A stretch of 64,000 nucleotides of DNA from Brevundimonas sp. (GTDB lineage Bacteria > Pseudomonadota > Alphaproteobacteria > Caulobacterales > Caulobacteraceae), in contig NZ_JACVCG010000004.1 in assembly GCF_016742135.1 (NCBI RefSeq), positions 1 to 64,000 on the forward strand, written 5' to 3'. The position numbers and the translations under genes are program-made. Positions 36,148-47,416 of this stretch are shown here, one piece after another. The notes beneath the pieces are model-generated. The model worked only from the letters and a program-made list of their open reading frames with translations. It made no database searches and was not told where the DNA came from. Numbering within the stretch: position 1 is the first letter of the stretch; each line of letters starts with the position of its first letter.

Positions 36148-38226
36148 ATGACCACCCCGGCCCGGCCGCTGCCCCGAGGGGCGCCGATTGATCTGACGCT
36201 GGTGCTCATGGCCATAGGCTGCGCCTTGCTGGTCGGAGCCCTGGCCTATCCGGCGTTTCGCACCAATCCATTCAGCGCGCCGGGCCTGATCCTGATCGCA
36301 GCGGCGGGCGGCGTGGCCCTGATCGGTCTGATGATCTTCACCCGCAGCGAGTCCCGCAAGCCGACCGGCGACGCGGCGGTCGAAATGCTGGAAGCCCTGG
36401 CCGAGCCTGCTGCCCTGGTCTGGTCCGACGGCCGGGTGCTGGCCTTCAATGCGGCGTGGGCCGAGGCGGAGGGGGCCACCGGCAGCTTGCCCAGACGGGG
36501 GGGAAAGGCGGCCCAGGCCCTCTATGCCGCCTTTGCCCAGGCGCGGGCGGGAGAACAGGGGCGCGCCCTGATCCCGCTGGGAAACAAGGATGTGGAGGCC
36601 TTGATCGGCCATGCCGGCCCGGGCCGGTTTCTGGTCCGGGCCGCCCCGGAAACCGTGCTGGCAGGGACCCCGGGCCGCGAGGTGGTCCCCGCCGAGGCCC
36701 AGCGTCCCCGCGCGACCGGCACCCTGCGTGAAGGCCATGCCATGGCGGCCGGTGCGCCGTTCGGCTCGGCCATCATCCGCCATGATGACCTGTTTGCCGG
36801 GCGGGTGGAACAGCCGAATGCGGCACTGGCCCTGCTGACCGGCCCGGCGTCGGCCCGCGACGCCGCCTTTGGCCATCTGTTCGATCCTGCGGGCGTGACC
36901 GAGGCGCGGGCTCGCCTGGCGGCCGGTTCGGCCGGTCCGATCGAGCTGGTCGCCCGTGCCCATCCCGAACGTATCCTGCACCTCTATGTCGCGCCCGAGG
37001 ATGATGCTCGCCGGGTCTGGCTGTTCGACGCCTCGGCCCAGAAGTCGATGGAGCTGCAGCTGTCGCAGGCCCAGAAGATGCAGGCCGTCGGCCAGCTGGC
37101 CGGGGGGGTGGCGCACGATTTCAACAATCTGCTGACGGCCATACAGCTGCAGCTGTCAGGCCTGCTGGAACGGCACCCGGTGGGCGATCCCTCCTATGAG
37201 GGCCTGAACGAGATTCGCCAGACGGCCATCCGCGCGGCCGATCTGGTGCGCAAGCTCCTCGCCTTTTCGCGCAAGTCGACGGTGCGGCGCGAGCGTCTGG
37301 ATCTGGGCGAGCTGGTCGGCGAGTTCGCGGTGCTGCTGCGGCGGCTGCTGCGCGAAGACGTGCGGCTGGAAACCGATCACGGGCGGGACCTGCCGGTGGT
37401 GCTGGCCGACAAGAGCCAGCTGGAAACCGCCGTCATGAATCTGGCGGTCAATGCCCGCGACGCCATGCGTGGCGTGGTCGAACCGGGCGCGGGTGTGGTC
37501 ACCATCAAGACCCGCCGCCTGACGCCTGACGCCGCGCGCGACATGGGCTGGCATGATGCGCCGGACCTCGACGTGGCCATGATCGAGGTGTCGGACACGG
37601 GCCCCGGCGTGCCCCCCGAAATCCTCGACAAGATCTTCGAGCCCTTCTTCACGACCAAGGCGGTCAATGAGGGCACGGGCATGGGTCTGGCCACCGTCTA
37701 TGGCATCGTCGAGCAGGCGGGCGGCCATATCAATGTGACGAACCTCGAAGGAGCTGGCGCGGCGTTCCGCATCTTCCTGCCCGCCGCCGCGGCCGCCGAG
37801 CTGGAAGCCGTCGCCCCGGTCGAGGTCAAGGTCAAGGCGCCGCGCGACCTGTCCGGCGCCGGGCGCATCCTGTTCGTCGAGGACGAGGCCGCCGTGCGGG
37901 GCATCGCCGCCCGCCTGCTGCGCCAGCGCGGCTATGAGGTGATCGAGGCCGGCGACGGCGAGGAAGCCCTGGCCCTTGCCGAGGAACACGCCGGCCAGAT
38001 CGACATGCTGATCTCCGACGTCATCATGCCCGGTCTGGACGGCCCCAAGATGCTGAAACGGGCCCGGCCGTGGCTGGGCGACATCCCGGTCATGTTCATC
38101 TCCGGCTATGCGGAGAGTGATTTTTCCGACCTCCTGCAGGACGAGGTCGGCGTCTCCTTCCTGCCCAAGCCGCTGGACATCAAGACCCTGGCCGAACGGG
38201 TCAAACAGGAGCTGCACGGCGGATAG
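36148..38226 (+). CDS. cckA: Hybrid sensor histidine kinase CckA
   Basis: [35 protein letters not shown]; HATPase motifs; C-terminal receiver [25 protein letters not shown]; next to flhB as in Caulobacter. Confidence 0.94.
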   Translation: MTTPARPLPRGAPIDLTLVLMAIGCALLVGALAYPAFRTNPFSAPGLILIAAAGGVALIGLMIFTRSESRKPTGDAAVEMLEALAEPAALVWSDGRVLAFNAAWAEAEGATGSLPRRGGKAAQALYAAFAQARAGEQGRALIPLGNKDVEALIGHAGPGRFLVRAAPETVLAGTPGREVVPAEAQRPRATGTLREGHAMAAGAPFGSAIIRHDDLFAGRVEQPNAALALLTGPASARDAAFGHLFDPAGVTEARARLAAGSAGPIELVARAHPERILHLYVAPEDDARRVWLFDASAQKSMELQLSQAQKMQAVGQLAGGVAHDFNNLLTAIQLQLSGLLERHPVGDPSYEGLNEIRQTAIRAADLVRKLLAFSRKSTVRRERLDLGELVGEFAVLLRRLLREDVRLETDHGRDLPVVLADKSQLETAVMNLAVNARDAMRGVVEPGAGVVTIKTRRLTPDAARDMGWHDAPDLDVAMIEVSDTGPGVPPEILDKIFEPFFTTKAVNEGTGMGLATVYGIVEQAGGHINVTNLEGAGAAFRIFLPAAAAAELEAVAPVEVKVKAPRDLSGAGRILFVEDEAAVRGIAARLLRQRGYEVIEAGDGEEALALAEEHAGQIDMLISDVIMPGLDGPKMLKRARPWLGDIPVMFISGYAESDFSDLLQDEVGVSFLPKPLDIKTLAERVKQELHGG

Positions 38227-38298
38227 GACGACCGGGCCCTTGCCGGATCGCGGATGCGGTGCCCTTATGCGCGCCGACCTCATCCAAGGGAGCCTGCC

Positions 38299-40119
38299 AT
38301 GATCGACCGTCGCCGCCTTCTGCTGACCGCCGCCGCAGGGGCGGGCCTTGCGGCCTCGGGGCCGGCCCTGGCCCGGACGATTGCTTCGGCCAGCCCCGTC
38401 GCCACCCTCAACGACTGGATGGACCGGGTCTTCAAGGAGCTGGTCATGACCTCGCCCGAGGCCCTGACCTCGCTGGGCTTTGACAAGGGGCCGATGGCCG
38501 CCGCCAAGGGTCAGCTGGACGACCGCTCGCAGGCCAAGATCGATGCCGACGAGGTCAAGTTCAACGCCTTCATGGACGAGCTGAACGCCATCGACCGCGC
38601 GGCCCTGAGCGGACGGGATGCGGTCAATTACGACACCGTCAAATTCTTCGGAGAGACCGTCCAGATCGGTCAGGGCTTTGACTACGGGACCGGCAACTCG
38701 CCCTACACCGTCTATCAGCTGGGCGGCTCGTACAGCAACATCCCCGACTTCCTCGACAGCCAGCATCAGATCGAGACGGCCGAGGATGCCGAGGCCTATC
38801 TGTCGCGCCTGTCCGCCTTCCCGACGGCCCTGGATCAGGAAACCGAGCGCATGCGGGCCGATTTCGCCGCAGGTGCCGTGCCGCCCGACTTCGTCATCGA
38901 CAAGACCCTGCTGCAGCTGGCCAATCTGCACGACACCCCGGCGGATCAGTCGATCATGACCACCTCGATCCAGCGACGCGCGACCGAAAAGGGCATCCCT
39001 GGCGACTGGGCCGCCCGCGCCGAGCGGATCGTTGAGGGCGAGATCTATCCCGCCCTGATCCGTCAGGCCGAGGCCATGAAGGCCCGTCGGGCCGAGGCGG
39101 TGCACGACGCCGGCGTCTGGCGTCTGCCGGACGGCGAGGCCTGGTACAGCTATGGCCTGCGCTATTCCACCACCACCACCATGACCGGCGACGACGTCCA
39201 CCAGATGGGCCTGGAACAGGTCGCCGAGCTGACGGCGCGCGCCGACGCCCTGCTGCGGGCCGAGGGCATGACCCAGGGCACGGTCGGTGAACGCATCGCC
39301 GCCATGGGCAAGGACCCGCGCTTCATCTATCCCAATACTGATGCCGGCAAGGAACAGCTGCTGGCCGACCTGAACCTGCAGATGCAGGACATGCAGGCCC
39401 GCCTGCCCCAATATTTCGGTCGCATTCCGAAAAGCCCGGTCGAGGTGCGCCGCGTACCGGTCTTCACCGAGGCGGGCGCGCCGGGTGGCTATTATCAGGG
39501 ACCGGCGCTGGATGGCTCACGCCCCGGCGCCTACTACATCAATCTGCGCGACACGGCGGAATGGCCGAAATGGACCCTGCCGACCCTGACCTATCACGAG
39601 GCCTCGCCCGGCCATCACCACCAGATCGCCCTGCAGCAGGAAAACGACGAGGCGCCACTGCTGCTCAAGATCCTCGGCTTCTCGGCCTATTCCGAGGGCT
39701 GGGGCCTTTATGCCGAACAGCTGGCCGATGAGATGGGCGTCTATGCCGACGATCCCTGGGGTCAGATCGGCTATCTGCAGTCGCTGATGTTCCGGGCCAC
39801 CCGGCTGGTCGTCGACTCAGGCCTGCACCACAAGCGCTGGAGCCGCGAACAGGCCATCCGCTACATGGTCGACACCCTGGGCGATCAGGAAAGCGCGGTG
39901 ACCACCGAGGTCGAACGCTATGCCGTCTGGCCGGGTCAGGCCTCGTCCTACAAGATCGGCCACACCGAATGGGTGCGGATGCGGTCCGAGGCCATGGCTG
40001 CCCTGGGCGACCGCTTCGACATCCGGGGCTTCCACGACACCGGCCTCGCGGTCGGCGGCGTGCCCCTGACGGTGCTGGACCGGGTGATCACCGACTGGGT
40101 CGCCGGCCAGCAGGCCTGA
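38299..40119 (+). CDS. DUF885 family protein (putative metallopeptidase-like)
   Basis: TAT-like signal MIDRRRLLLTAAAGAGLAASGPALA; LTYHEASPGHHHQIALQQE; SEGWGLYAEQLADEMG. Confidence 0.93.
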   Translation: MIDRRRLLLTAAAGAGLAASGPALARTIASASPVATLNDWMDRVFKELVMTSPEALTSLGFDKGPMAAAKGQLDDRSQAKIDADEVKFNAFMDELNAIDRAALSGRDAVNYDTVKFFGETVQIGQGFDYGTGNSPYTVYQLGGSYSNIPDFLDSQHQIETAEDAEAYLSRLSAFPTALDQETERMRADFAAGAVPPDFVIDKTLLQLANLHDTPADQSIMTTSIQRRATEKGIPGDWAARAERIVEGEIYPALIRQAEAMKARRAEAVHDAGVWRLPDGEAWYSYGLRYSTTTTMTGDDVHQMGLEQVAELTARADALLRAEGMTQGTVGERIAAMGKDPRFIYPNTDAGKEQLLADLNLQMQDMQARLPQYFGRIPKSPVEVRRVPVFTEAGAPGGYYQGPALDGSRPGAYYINLRDTAEWPKWTLPTLTYHEASPGHHHQIALQQENDEAPLLLKILGFSAYSEGWGLYAEQLADEMGVYADDPWGQIGYLQSLMFRATRLVVDSGLHHKRWSREQAIRYMVDTLGDQESAVTTEVERYAVWPGQASSYKIGHTEWVRMRSEAMAALGDRFDIRGFHDTGLAVGGVPLTVLDRVITDWVAGQQA

Positions 40120-40125
40120 ACCCGG

Positions 40126-40440
40126 TCAGTCGTCGCGGTCGCGATCGCGGTCGCGGCGGCGGTCCCGCCGGTCCCGGCGGTCGCGACGGTCGTCATCCCG
40201 CCAGGAACCCGGATAGACGGTGACCGGCGGCACATAGCCATAGTCCCCGGGGCAGTAGCGCTGCGAGCCATAGGGATTGCCGGGCGGCGGCGCGTAATAG
40301 CAGTTCCGGTTTTCCCACTCGAGCTGGGCGTTCACCTCGCTCAGCCCCATGGCAATGCCCTCCATCAGGTCAGGGTCGTTGCAGCCGGACAGTCCGAGCG
40401 CGCCGACCAGCGCGGCGGCCAACAAGTGGGATCGGGACAT
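40126..40440 (-). CDS. Small lipoprotein with R/D repeat tail
   Basis: MSRSHLLAAALVGALGLSGCND lipobox; DDDRRDRRDRRDRRRDRDRDRDD. Confidence 0.65.
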   Translation of the reverse strand: MSRSHLLAAALVGALGLSGCNDPDLMEGIAMGLSEVNAQLEWENRNCYYAPPPGNPYGSQRYCPGDYGYVPPVTVYPGSWRDDDRRDRRDRRDRRRDRDRDRDD

Positions 40441-40464
40441 CGCGGGGCTCCTTCGGTTCAGGGG

Positions 40465-40767
40465 TCAGCGGGGCCGGGGCTTGTGCGGCCTGTGCGGCGG
40501 ATGCGGCCGGGGCCGGTAGTCCCGGTCGTCAGGGCAGATCTGATACGGATACCCCCAAGCGTCGATCCGGGTATAGCAGTCCGAATCCAGGATCAGCGCA
40601 AGGGCCACCAGATCGGCGGCAAGCGACACCCCGTGCCAGAACAGCGGATCGGACAGCGGGTCATCTGTCGCGCAGGCCGAAACCAGCAGGCCACAGGCGG
40701 CCAGCGCCGCGGCCCCTCTGGAACGGGTGGAACGCATCGGCATCGCGGTCATGGTCAAGCCTCCCAT
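40465..40767 (-). CDS. Small lipoprotein, His/Pro/Arg-rich tail
   Basis: ALAACGLLVSACATDDP lipobox; RPRPHPPHRPHKPRPR. Confidence 0.6.
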   Translation of the reverse strand: MGGLTMTAMPMRSTRSRGAAALAACGLLVSACATDDPLSDPLFWHGVSLAADLVALALILDSDCYTRIDAWGYPYQICPDDRDYRPRPHPPHRPHKPRPR

Positions 40768-40947
40768 GACCCGACCCTAGTCCGGGACCGGACCCGGAGG
40801 CCGTGACGGAATCTGATACCGGTGTGAGGGGACCCGCCGGGGAGCCTGCTCCCCTGCCCTCTGCCGTAGAAGGGCGGGGTTTCGCCCGGGCGCGCGGCTC
40901 GCTATACCGCCCCCACATTTTCCCTCCCCCAGAGACAGAGAGCGCAC

Positions 40948-42159
40948 ATGGCGAAGATCAAGGTCGACAACCCCATCGTGGACATCGACGGCGACGAGAT
41001 GACCCGGATCATCTGGCAGATGATCAAGGACAAGCTGGTCTTCCCCTATCTCGACCTCGAGCTCGACTATTACGATCTGGGCATGGAGCACCGCGACGCC
41101 ACCGACGATCAGGTGACCATCGACGCCGCCCACGCCATCCAGAAGCACGGCGTCGGCGTGAAGTGCGCCACCATCACCCCGGACGAGGCGCGCGTGGCCG
41201 AGTTCGGCCTGAAGAAGATGTGGAAGTCGCCGAACGGCACCATCCGCAACATCCTGGGCGGTGTGGTCTTCCGCGAGCCGATCATCTGCTCGAACGTGCC
41301 GCGTCTGGTGCCCGGCTGGACCCAGCCGATCGTGGTCGGCCGTCACGCCTTCGGCGACCAGTACAAGGCCACCGACTTCCTGATGCCGGGCGCCGGCACA
41401 CTGTCGATCAAATTCGTCGGCGACGACGGTCAGGTGATCGAGCACGAGGTGTTCAAGTCGCCGGGCGCGGGCGTCGCCATGGGCATGTACAACCTCGATG
41501 CCTCGATCCGAGACTTCGCCCATGCCTCGTTCGGCTATGGCCTGGCGCGCAACTATCCGGTCTATCTGTCGACCAAGAACACCATCCTCAAGGCCTATGA
41601 CGGGCGCTTCAAGGACATCTTCCAGGAGGTGTTCGACGCCGACTACGCCGAGGAGTTCAAGAAGCGCGGCCTGACCTATGAGCACCGCCTGATCGACGAC
41701 ATGGTGGCTGCTGCCATCAAGTGGTCGGGCGGCTTCGTCTGGGCGTGCAAGAACTACGACGGCGACGTCCAGTCCGACATCGTCGCCCAGGGCTTCGGCT
41801 CGCTGGGCCTGATGACCTCGGTCCTGATGACGCCGGACGGCAAGGTCATGGAGACCGAGGCCGCCCACGGCACCGTCACCCGCCACTATCGCCAGCACCA
41901 GAAGGGCGAGGCCACCTCGACCAACTCCATCGCCTCGATCTTCGCCTGGACCCGCGGCTTCAAGCACCGCGCCAAGCTGGACAACAACGCCGAACTGGAC
42001 CGCTTCGCCGACACGCTCGAAAAGGTCGTCGTCGACACTGTCGAGTCGGGCTTCATGACCAAGGACCTGGCCCTTCTGGTCGGCGACCAGCAGTCCTGGC
42101 TGACCACCGAAGGCTTCCTCGACAAGGTCGCCGAGAACCTCGACAAGGCGATGGCCTAG
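40948..42159 (+). CDS. icd: NADP-dependent isocitrate dehydrogenase
   Basis: [61 protein letters not shown]. Confidence 0.98.
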   Translation: MAKIKVDNPIVDIDGDEMTRIIWQMIKDKLVFPYLDLELDYYDLGMEHRDATDDQVTIDAAHAIQKHGVGVKCATITPDEARVAEFGLKKMWKSPNGTIRNILGGVVFREPIICSNVPRLVPGWTQPIVVGRHAFGDQYKATDFLMPGAGTLSIKFVGDDGQVIEHEVFKSPGAGVAMGMYNLDASIRDFAHASFGYGLARNYPVYLSTKNTILKAYDGRFKDIFQEVFDADYAEEFKKRGLTYEHRLIDDMVAAAIKWSGGFVWACKNYDGDVQSDIVAQGFGSLGLMTSVLMTPDGKVMETEAAHGTVTRHYRQHQKGEATSTNSIASIFAWTRGFKHRAKLDNNAELDRFADTLEKVVVDTVESGFMTKDLALLVGDQQSWLTTEGFLDKVAENLDKAMA

Positions 42160-42165
42160 AAATCC

Positions 42166-42297
42166 TCCCCTGCGCAGCGGGGGAGGGGGACCGCGTAGCG
42201 GTGGAGGGGGCAAGCCTCTCCGCCGCGCCCGATTTCGCCCCCTCCACCCCTCCGGGGTCCCCCTCCCCCATACGCTGCGCTTATGGGGGAGGATTGG
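42166..42297. repeat. Palindromic intergenic repeat, class B
   Basis: tcctcccctgcgcagcgggggagggggaccgcgtagcggtggaggggg...cccctccacccctccggggtccccctcccccatacgctgcgcttatgggggagga. Confidence 0.75.
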
Positions 42298-42375
42298 ACT
42301 CGCGTCGGCGGGGCTTTTGTTTGTGGCCGGGCCGGGTTCGTGCATTCTGGGGCTGACACAGCCACGGAGAGGCAC

Positions 42376-42954
42376 GTGAAAATCATCGGCAATCTGATCC
42401 TGGCGGCGGTGGTTCTGCTGGTCGTCAGCTTCTTCGCGGCCCCCGGTGTCGCCTTTTTTGCGCTGCGCGGCGCGGCGGACAGCGGTGATGTGGCCGAGCT
42501 GGACCGGCTGGTCGACTATGGCGCCATGCGCAAGGCCCTGGGCCCGCAGCTGACCGGGCGGGTCGACACCCTGACGCCGCCGCCCTCCATCCTCGAGGAT
42601 CCCATCGGCGCCGTTCAGCGCCAGTTCCAGCGCGGGCCGGTGGCCGAAGGACCGAGGGCCGACGCCTACCTGACGCCTGCGGCCCTGGGCGCCCTGACCC
42701 GGGGCGAGGGACGCGCCGCCGCCCTGCGCTCCGAGGCGACGGGTCCGGATGCCGAGCCGCCCCGTGGCGGCCCGTGGCCGCGCCCGGTCTACTGGGGCAT
42801 GGACCGCGCCCGCATGGCGGTGACCGGGAACAGCGGCGACGACACCGTCTTCACCTTTGCCCGGACCGGCTTCTTCAGCTGGCATCTGGTGCACGTCAGC
42901 CTTCCGGAAGAGCGCCTGCCCATCGTCGGCCAGAGCGGTCGCAAGGGCGGCTGA
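42376..42954 (+). CDS. DUF2939-like protein
   Basis: N-terminal TM; FFALRGAADSGDVAELDRLVDYGAMRKALGPQL; GTG start. Confidence 0.75.
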   Translation: MKIIGNLILAAVVLLVVSFFAAPGVAFFALRGAADSGDVAELDRLVDYGAMRKALGPQLTGRVDTLTPPPSILEDPIGAVQRQFQRGPVAEGPRADAYLTPAALGALTRGEGRAAALRSEATGPDAEPPRGGPWPRPVYWGMDRARMAVTGNSGDDTVFTFARTGFFSWHLVHVSLPEERLPIVGQSGRKGG

Positions 42955-43057
42955 CCGGATGGCCGAACGCGGCGACTCACGGCAACCCTGATCCCCGGGA
43001 AGCGTTGGGGTGGCGGGAGTGCCCGGTCCGTGACCGGTCAGGTAAGGTGAGGGGATC

Positions 43058-43606
43058 ATGCGTAAACTTGTGACCGGCGTGGCCGGTCTGGCCATCGTGC
43101 TGCTGCTCGGGGCCTGGGCCCTGTCACCCGTCTTCGCCATGCAGGCCCTGACCCGGGCGGCCGAACAGGGCGATGAGGCCGCGCTGGAGCGGCTGGTCGA
43201 CTTTCCCGCCGTGCGACAGAGCCTGAAGGATCAGGTGAACGCCCGCATGCTGGCCGAGATGCGGAATGGCGGCTCCGACCTCGATCCCGCCCTGGCCGGG
43301 ATCGGCATGTTACTGGGGCCGGCCATCGTCTCGGGGGCCATCGATGCCGTCATTACCCCCCAGGGCGTCGCCACCATGGTCCGCACCGCCGAGGCGCCCG
43401 AGCCCCAGGACGTGCTCAACCGCCCCCGGCCGACCCCCGGCAAGACCGGGGACGACGTCCGCAAATCCTGGATCTATCGCGGCGCCAACCGCGTCGAGGT
43501 GCGCCTGACCAAAACCGACCGCCCCGACCAGCCCCTGATCCTCAACATGGACCGCCAGGGCCTGTTCGGCTGGCGCCTCGTCGAAATCGACCTGCCGGAC
43601 GCGTAG
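43058..43606 (+). CDS. DUF2939-like protein (paralogue of the previous gene)
   Basis: FAMQALTRAAEQGDEAALERLVDFPAVRQSLKDQVNARML. Confidence 0.8.
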   Translation: MRKLVTGVAGLAIVLLLGAWALSPVFAMQALTRAAEQGDEAALERLVDFPAVRQSLKDQVNARMLAEMRNGGSDLDPALAGIGMLLGPAIVSGAIDAVITPQGVATMVRTAEAPEPQDVLNRPRPTPGKTGDDVRKSWIYRGANRVEVRLTKTDRPDQPLILNMDRQGLFGWRLVEIDLPDA

Positions 43607-43622
43607 GGTCAGTCCCCACTCG

Positions 43623-44243
43623 TTAAAGCCACAAACCAGCCCAAGGCTTCACTTGGGACCACCATTCTGGGGGCGTTAATATTCGAATGGGGAGTTGGCG
43701 CAGCTGATCGCGCTTCTTTACGATCGTGCGCCGGTCACATGTACAGAACACGTCGCAGTCGAGGCCTATCGCGTTGCCGATTAGCTCTCGATCTGCCGGA
43801 TCAGGCAGTGAGGCCGTGAACGGAGCGTCGATAAGCCGGCGTCCTAAATCATTGGCGAAGGGCACGTCCTCGCCCTCGGGGTCGACGAGTTGGGTGCCAT
43901 AGGCCAAAAGTTCCGCCCGCTGGTCCGCGTCCGGCGTCTGGTCGAGCTCGTAGAGTGACTTTTCGGATGCGTAGATCGGCCATCCCATTCGCTGCCCGAC
44001 TTGAAAGATGTGCATCAGCGCTTCCACGTCGTTGGCCCGGGTCTCGTCGACAGGCATACTCAATGGGGCTTGCTCAAAGACGGTGGACGAGTAGCGCACC
44101 AGCAAGTTGAGCACATTCGTATCAAGGAATATGCGGCGTGGGATGTCGGCGTATGGGTATCGAGCGCAATCTGCAGAAGCCTCAGCTTGGCTGCGGTAAA
44201 GAACCCATTTGCCTCGCGATTCATCCCACTGCTCTAAAGCCAC
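43623..44243 (-). CDS. PIN-domain-like protein (no obvious antitoxin partner)
   Basis: RRIFLDTNVLNLLVRY...SEKSLYEL...DPADRELIGNAIGLDCDVFCTCDRRTIVKKRDQL. Confidence 0.6.
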   Translation of the reverse strand: MALEQWDESRGKWVLYRSQAEASADCARYPYADIPRRIFLDTNVLNLLVRYSSTVFEQAPLSMPVDETRANDVEALMHIFQVGQRMGWPIYASEKSLYELDQTPDADQRAELLAYGTQLVDPEGEDVPFANDLGRRLIDAPFTASLPDPADRELIGNAIGLDCDVFCTCDRRTIVKKRDQLRQLPIRILTPPEWWSQVKPWAGLWL

Positions 44244-44349
44244 GAGACGTCCCTGAAATTCAGCATTGTGGCTTTATCCTGGAAGAAGGGTTGGCCCGGC
44301 TCTCCTGCCTGAATGTGCGTTCGATGTTGACCTGAAAAGTTCTAACCGT

Positions 44350-44470
44350 TTCCCCGGCGAAAGCCGGGGTCCAGATGGTCGACACTGCGTCCTTGAGCCC
44401 GCGTTTCATCCTTACACCCAAGGATATGGGCATCATCCCTGTGATCTGGATCCCGGCCTTCGCCGGGAAG
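44350..44470. repeat. Palindromic intergenic repeat, class A
   Basis: TTCCCCGGCGAAAGCCGGGGTCCAGAT...ATCTGGATCCCGGCCTTCGCCGGGAA. Confidence 0.75.
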
Positions 44471-44504
44471 GCAGATATCAGCGTCACCAACACCTGACGT
44501 GAGT

Positions 44505-44717
44505 TCAGTTTGCCCTCGGCGAGGCGCTCGAGTTCAAACTACAACTCTCGCTTTGCGGCAGGTTCACGGAACATCGCTTGCCTTCGATGAAGGCCTCAAA
44601 GTCGAAAGCCGTCGACGGACCGCTGGCCTCACCAACGGCGAGAGCGGCCCGGAGTGCGTCTCGGTCGACGAACTCACCAAAGTGATCGCTGAGGGTCACG
44701 GAGGAGTTCTTGCCCAT
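44505..44717 (-). pseudogene. ParD-family antitoxin remnant with internal deletion
   Basis: MGKNSSVTLSDHFGEFVDR joined directly to DALRAALAVGEASGPSTAFDFEAFIEGKR; the usual central RHH segment (GRYxSASEVVRAxLRLLEE) is missing. Confidence 0.65.
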
Positions 44718-44755
44718 GGAGCACGAATACCACGATCAGGGACGTCTGGGCAGAC

Positions 44756-47416
44756 TCAGCCCCCCAGCGCATCCCGCACGGCCTGAAGCCCGGCTTCGGC
44801 TTTTGCCCCGTCCGGGGCGCCGCCCTGGGCGAAGTCGGGCTTGCCGCCGGCGCCTTGTCCGCCCATGGCCAGGACCGCGGCGCGGGCCAGGTCGGCGGCG
44901 TTGATCCGGTCGGTGACGTCCGAGGTCACGGCCACGGTCACAGCCGCCTTGCCGTCGGTCGTGCCGATCAGGGCGACGACGCCCGAGCCGACCTGTTTCC
45001 GGAAATCCTCGGCCACGCCGCGCAGGCCCTTGCCGTCGACGCCGTCCAGCACGCGCGCGATCAGCTTGATGCCGTTGACCTCTTCCGGGGCGGCATTGCT
45101 GCCCCCGCCGCCGCCCAGGGCGACCTGTTTCTTCAGCTCGGCGACCTGTTTCTCCAGCGTCTTGACCGAGCCCTGCAGGGCCTCGACCCGCCCCGGCACA
45201 TCCGCCGGCTGGATCTTGAAGTCGCGGGCCAGACCCCGGGCCACGCGGGCCTGTCCTTCCAGATACTGGCGGGCCGCCTCGCCGGTCAGGGCCTCGATGC
45301 GGCGGACGCCGGCGGCGATGCCGCTTTCGGAGACGATCTTGAACAGGGCGATGTCGCCGGTGCGCGCCACATGGGTGCCGCCACACAGCTCGACCGAATA
45401 GGGTTTGTCCTCCACCAGGCTGTGGCCCAGCGTCAGCACCCGCACTTCGTCGCCGTATTTCTCGCCGAACAGGGCGATGGCGCCAGCCTCGATCGCCGCC
45501 TCGGGGGCCATCAGCTTCGTCTCGGCCGGGATGTTCTGGCGGATGACGGCATTGACCTCGGCCTCGATGGCTTCCAGCTCGGCCTCGGTCACGGGCGCAT
45601 TGTGGCTGAAGTCAAAGCGCGCGCGTTCGGCATCGACCATCTGGCCCTTCTGCGCCACCTGCGGGCCCAGCACATTGCGCAGCGCCGTGTGCAGCAGGTG
45701 GGCGGCCGAGTGGTTGGCGCGCGTGGTCCGGCGCTTGTCCGCATCGACCGACAGGGCCGCGCGGGTGCCGGTCGCCAGCGTGCCGGCAGTGATCTCGGCG
45801 ACATGCACATACAGGTCGCCGGCCTGCTTCTTCACATCGATGACCTCGGCCGAACCGCGTGATCCATCGGAATTGGGCCATTCGATCACGCCGTGGTCGC
45901 CCGCCTGGCCGCCGCCCTCGCCATAGAAGGGGGTGGTGTCGAACAGGACCTCGACGATGTCGCCGACCGTGGCGCTGTCCGCCGACTGGCCCTCCTTCAT
46001 GATGACCAGCACCTCGCCCGAGCCGTCGATGGCCTCATAGCCGGTGAAGACCGTCGGCCCCAGCCGGTCGCGGATCGACATCCATTCGGCTGCATTGGCC
46101 ACCTGGCCCGAGCCCTTCCAGTGTTCGCGCGAGCGGGCGCGCTGCTCGGCCATGGCGTGCTGGAAGCCGTCGACATTGACCGAAAACCCGCGCCGGCGGG
46201 CCTCGTCCTGGGTCAGGTCCAGCGGGAATCCATAGGTGTCATAAAGGGTAAAGGCCGTCTGGCCGTCCAGCATGTCGCCGGCCCGGAACCCTTCGGTGGC
46301 CGTCTCGAACAGGCTCATCCCCTTCGACAGGGTGGTGCGGAAGCGGATCTCTTCCTGCTTCAGCGTATCCTCTACAAAGGCCTGGGCCCGCTTCAGTTCG
46401 GGGAAGGCCTCGCCCATCTCATCGACCAGGGTCGGCACCAGCCGGTGCATCAGCGGATCCGACGCGCCCAGCAGGTGGGCATGGCGCATGGCCCGGCGCA
46501 TGATCCGGCGCAGCACATAGCCCCGGCCCTCGTTCGACGGCGTCACCCCGTCGGCGATCAGGAAGGAGGCCGACCGCAGATGGTCGGCGATCACCCGGTG
46601 CGAGGGGGCGCGCGTCTCGTCCGACGGCGTCGAGGTCAGCTCTTCCGAGGCCCGGATCAGGGTCTGGAACAGGTCGGTGTCGAACACCGAATTCTTGCCC
46701 TGCAGCACCGAGGCGATCCGCTCCAGCCCCATGCCCGTATCGACCGAGGGCCTGGGCAGGTCGCGAACGATCGCGTCGTTCTCCTTCTCGAACTGCATGA
46801 AGACGTTGTTCCAGATCTCGACGAAGCGGTCGCCGTCCTCGTCGGGGCTGCCCGGAGGCCCGCCGGGAACATGGTCGCCATAGTCGTAGAAGATCTCGGT
46901 GCACGGGCCGCAGGGGCCGTTGTCGCCCATGGCCCAGAAATTGTCCGAACCCGCGATCCGCACGATCTTGTGGTCCGGAAAGCCCGTCACCTTCTTCCAG
47001 ATGTTCCAGGCCTCGTCGTCATCGATATAGACGGTGACCATCAGCCGGTCAGGCGACAGGCCGAAATCGCCGGTCACCAGCTGCCAGGCCTTCTCGATGG
47101 CGTGGTCCTTGAAATAGTCGCCGAACGAGAAATTCCCCAGCATTTCAAAGAAGGTCAGGTGCCGCGCCGTATAGCCGACATTGTCCAGATCATTGTGCTT
47201 GCCGCCCGCGCGCACGCATTTCTGGCTCGAGGTCGCCCGCGGCGCCGGCGGCCGGGCCGCGCCGGTGAAATAGTCCTTGAACGGCACCATGCCCGCGTTG
47301 ACGAACAACAGCGTCGGATCATTCTGCGGCACCAGCGGCGCCGAATGGATCGGCATGTGGCCGTCCGCCTTGAAATAATCGAGGAAGGTCGAACGGATCT
47401 GCTTCAGGCTGGACAT
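44756..47416 (-). CDS. alaS: Alanyl-tRNA synthetase
   Basis: MSSLKQIRSTFLDYFKADGHMPIHSAPLVPQNDPTLLFVNAGMVPFKDYFTG. Confidence 0.98.
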   Translation of the reverse strand: MSSLKQIRSTFLDYFKADGHMPIHSAPLVPQNDPTLLFVNAGMVPFKDYFTGAARPPAPRATSSQKCVRAGGKHNDLDNVGYTARHLTFFEMLGNFSFGDYFKDHAIEKAWQLVTGDFGLSPDRLMVTVYIDDDEAWNIWKKVTGFPDHKIVRIAGSDNFWAMGDNGPCGPCTEIFYDYGDHVPGGPPGSPDEDGDRFVEIWNNVFMQFEKENDAIVRDLPRPSVDTGMGLERIASVLQGKNSVFDTDLFQTLIRASEELTSTPSDETRAPSHRVIADHLRSASFLIADGVTPSNEGRGYVLRRIMRRAMRHAHLLGASDPLMHRLVPTLVDEMGEAFPELKRAQAFVEDTLKQEEIRFRTTLSKGMSLFETATEGFRAGDMLDGQTAFTLYDTYGFPLDLTQDEARRRGFSVNVDGFQHAMAEQRARSREHWKGSGQVANAAEWMSIRDRLGPTVFTGYEAIDGSGEVLVIMKEGQSADSATVGDIVEVLFDTTPFYGEGGGQAGDHGVIEWPNSDGSRGSAEVIDVKKQAGDLYVHVAEITAGTLATGTRAALSVDADKRRTTRANHSAAHLLHTALRNVLGPQVAQKGQMVDAERARFDFSHNAPVTEAELEAIEAEVNAVIRQNIPAETKLMAPEAAIEAGAIALFGEKYGDEVRVLTLGHSLVEDKPYSVELCGGTHVARTGDIALFKIVSESGIAAGVRRIEALTGEAARQYLEGQARVARGLARDFKIQPADVPGRVEALQGSVKTLEKQVAELKKQVALGGGGGSNAAPEEVNGIKLIARVLDGVDGKGLRGVAEDFRKQVGSGVVALIGTTDGKAAVTVAVTSDVTDRINAADLARAAVLAMGGQGAGGKPDFAQGGAPDGAKAEAGLQAVRDALGG

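Noticed and set aside
40126-40200. Short CG-rich repeat resembling a CRISPR or satellite (gcggtcgcggcggcggtcc...)
   Set aside because: It is the coding sequence for the R/D-rich tail of a small lipoprotein; no CRISPR-like spacing and no cas genes in the window.
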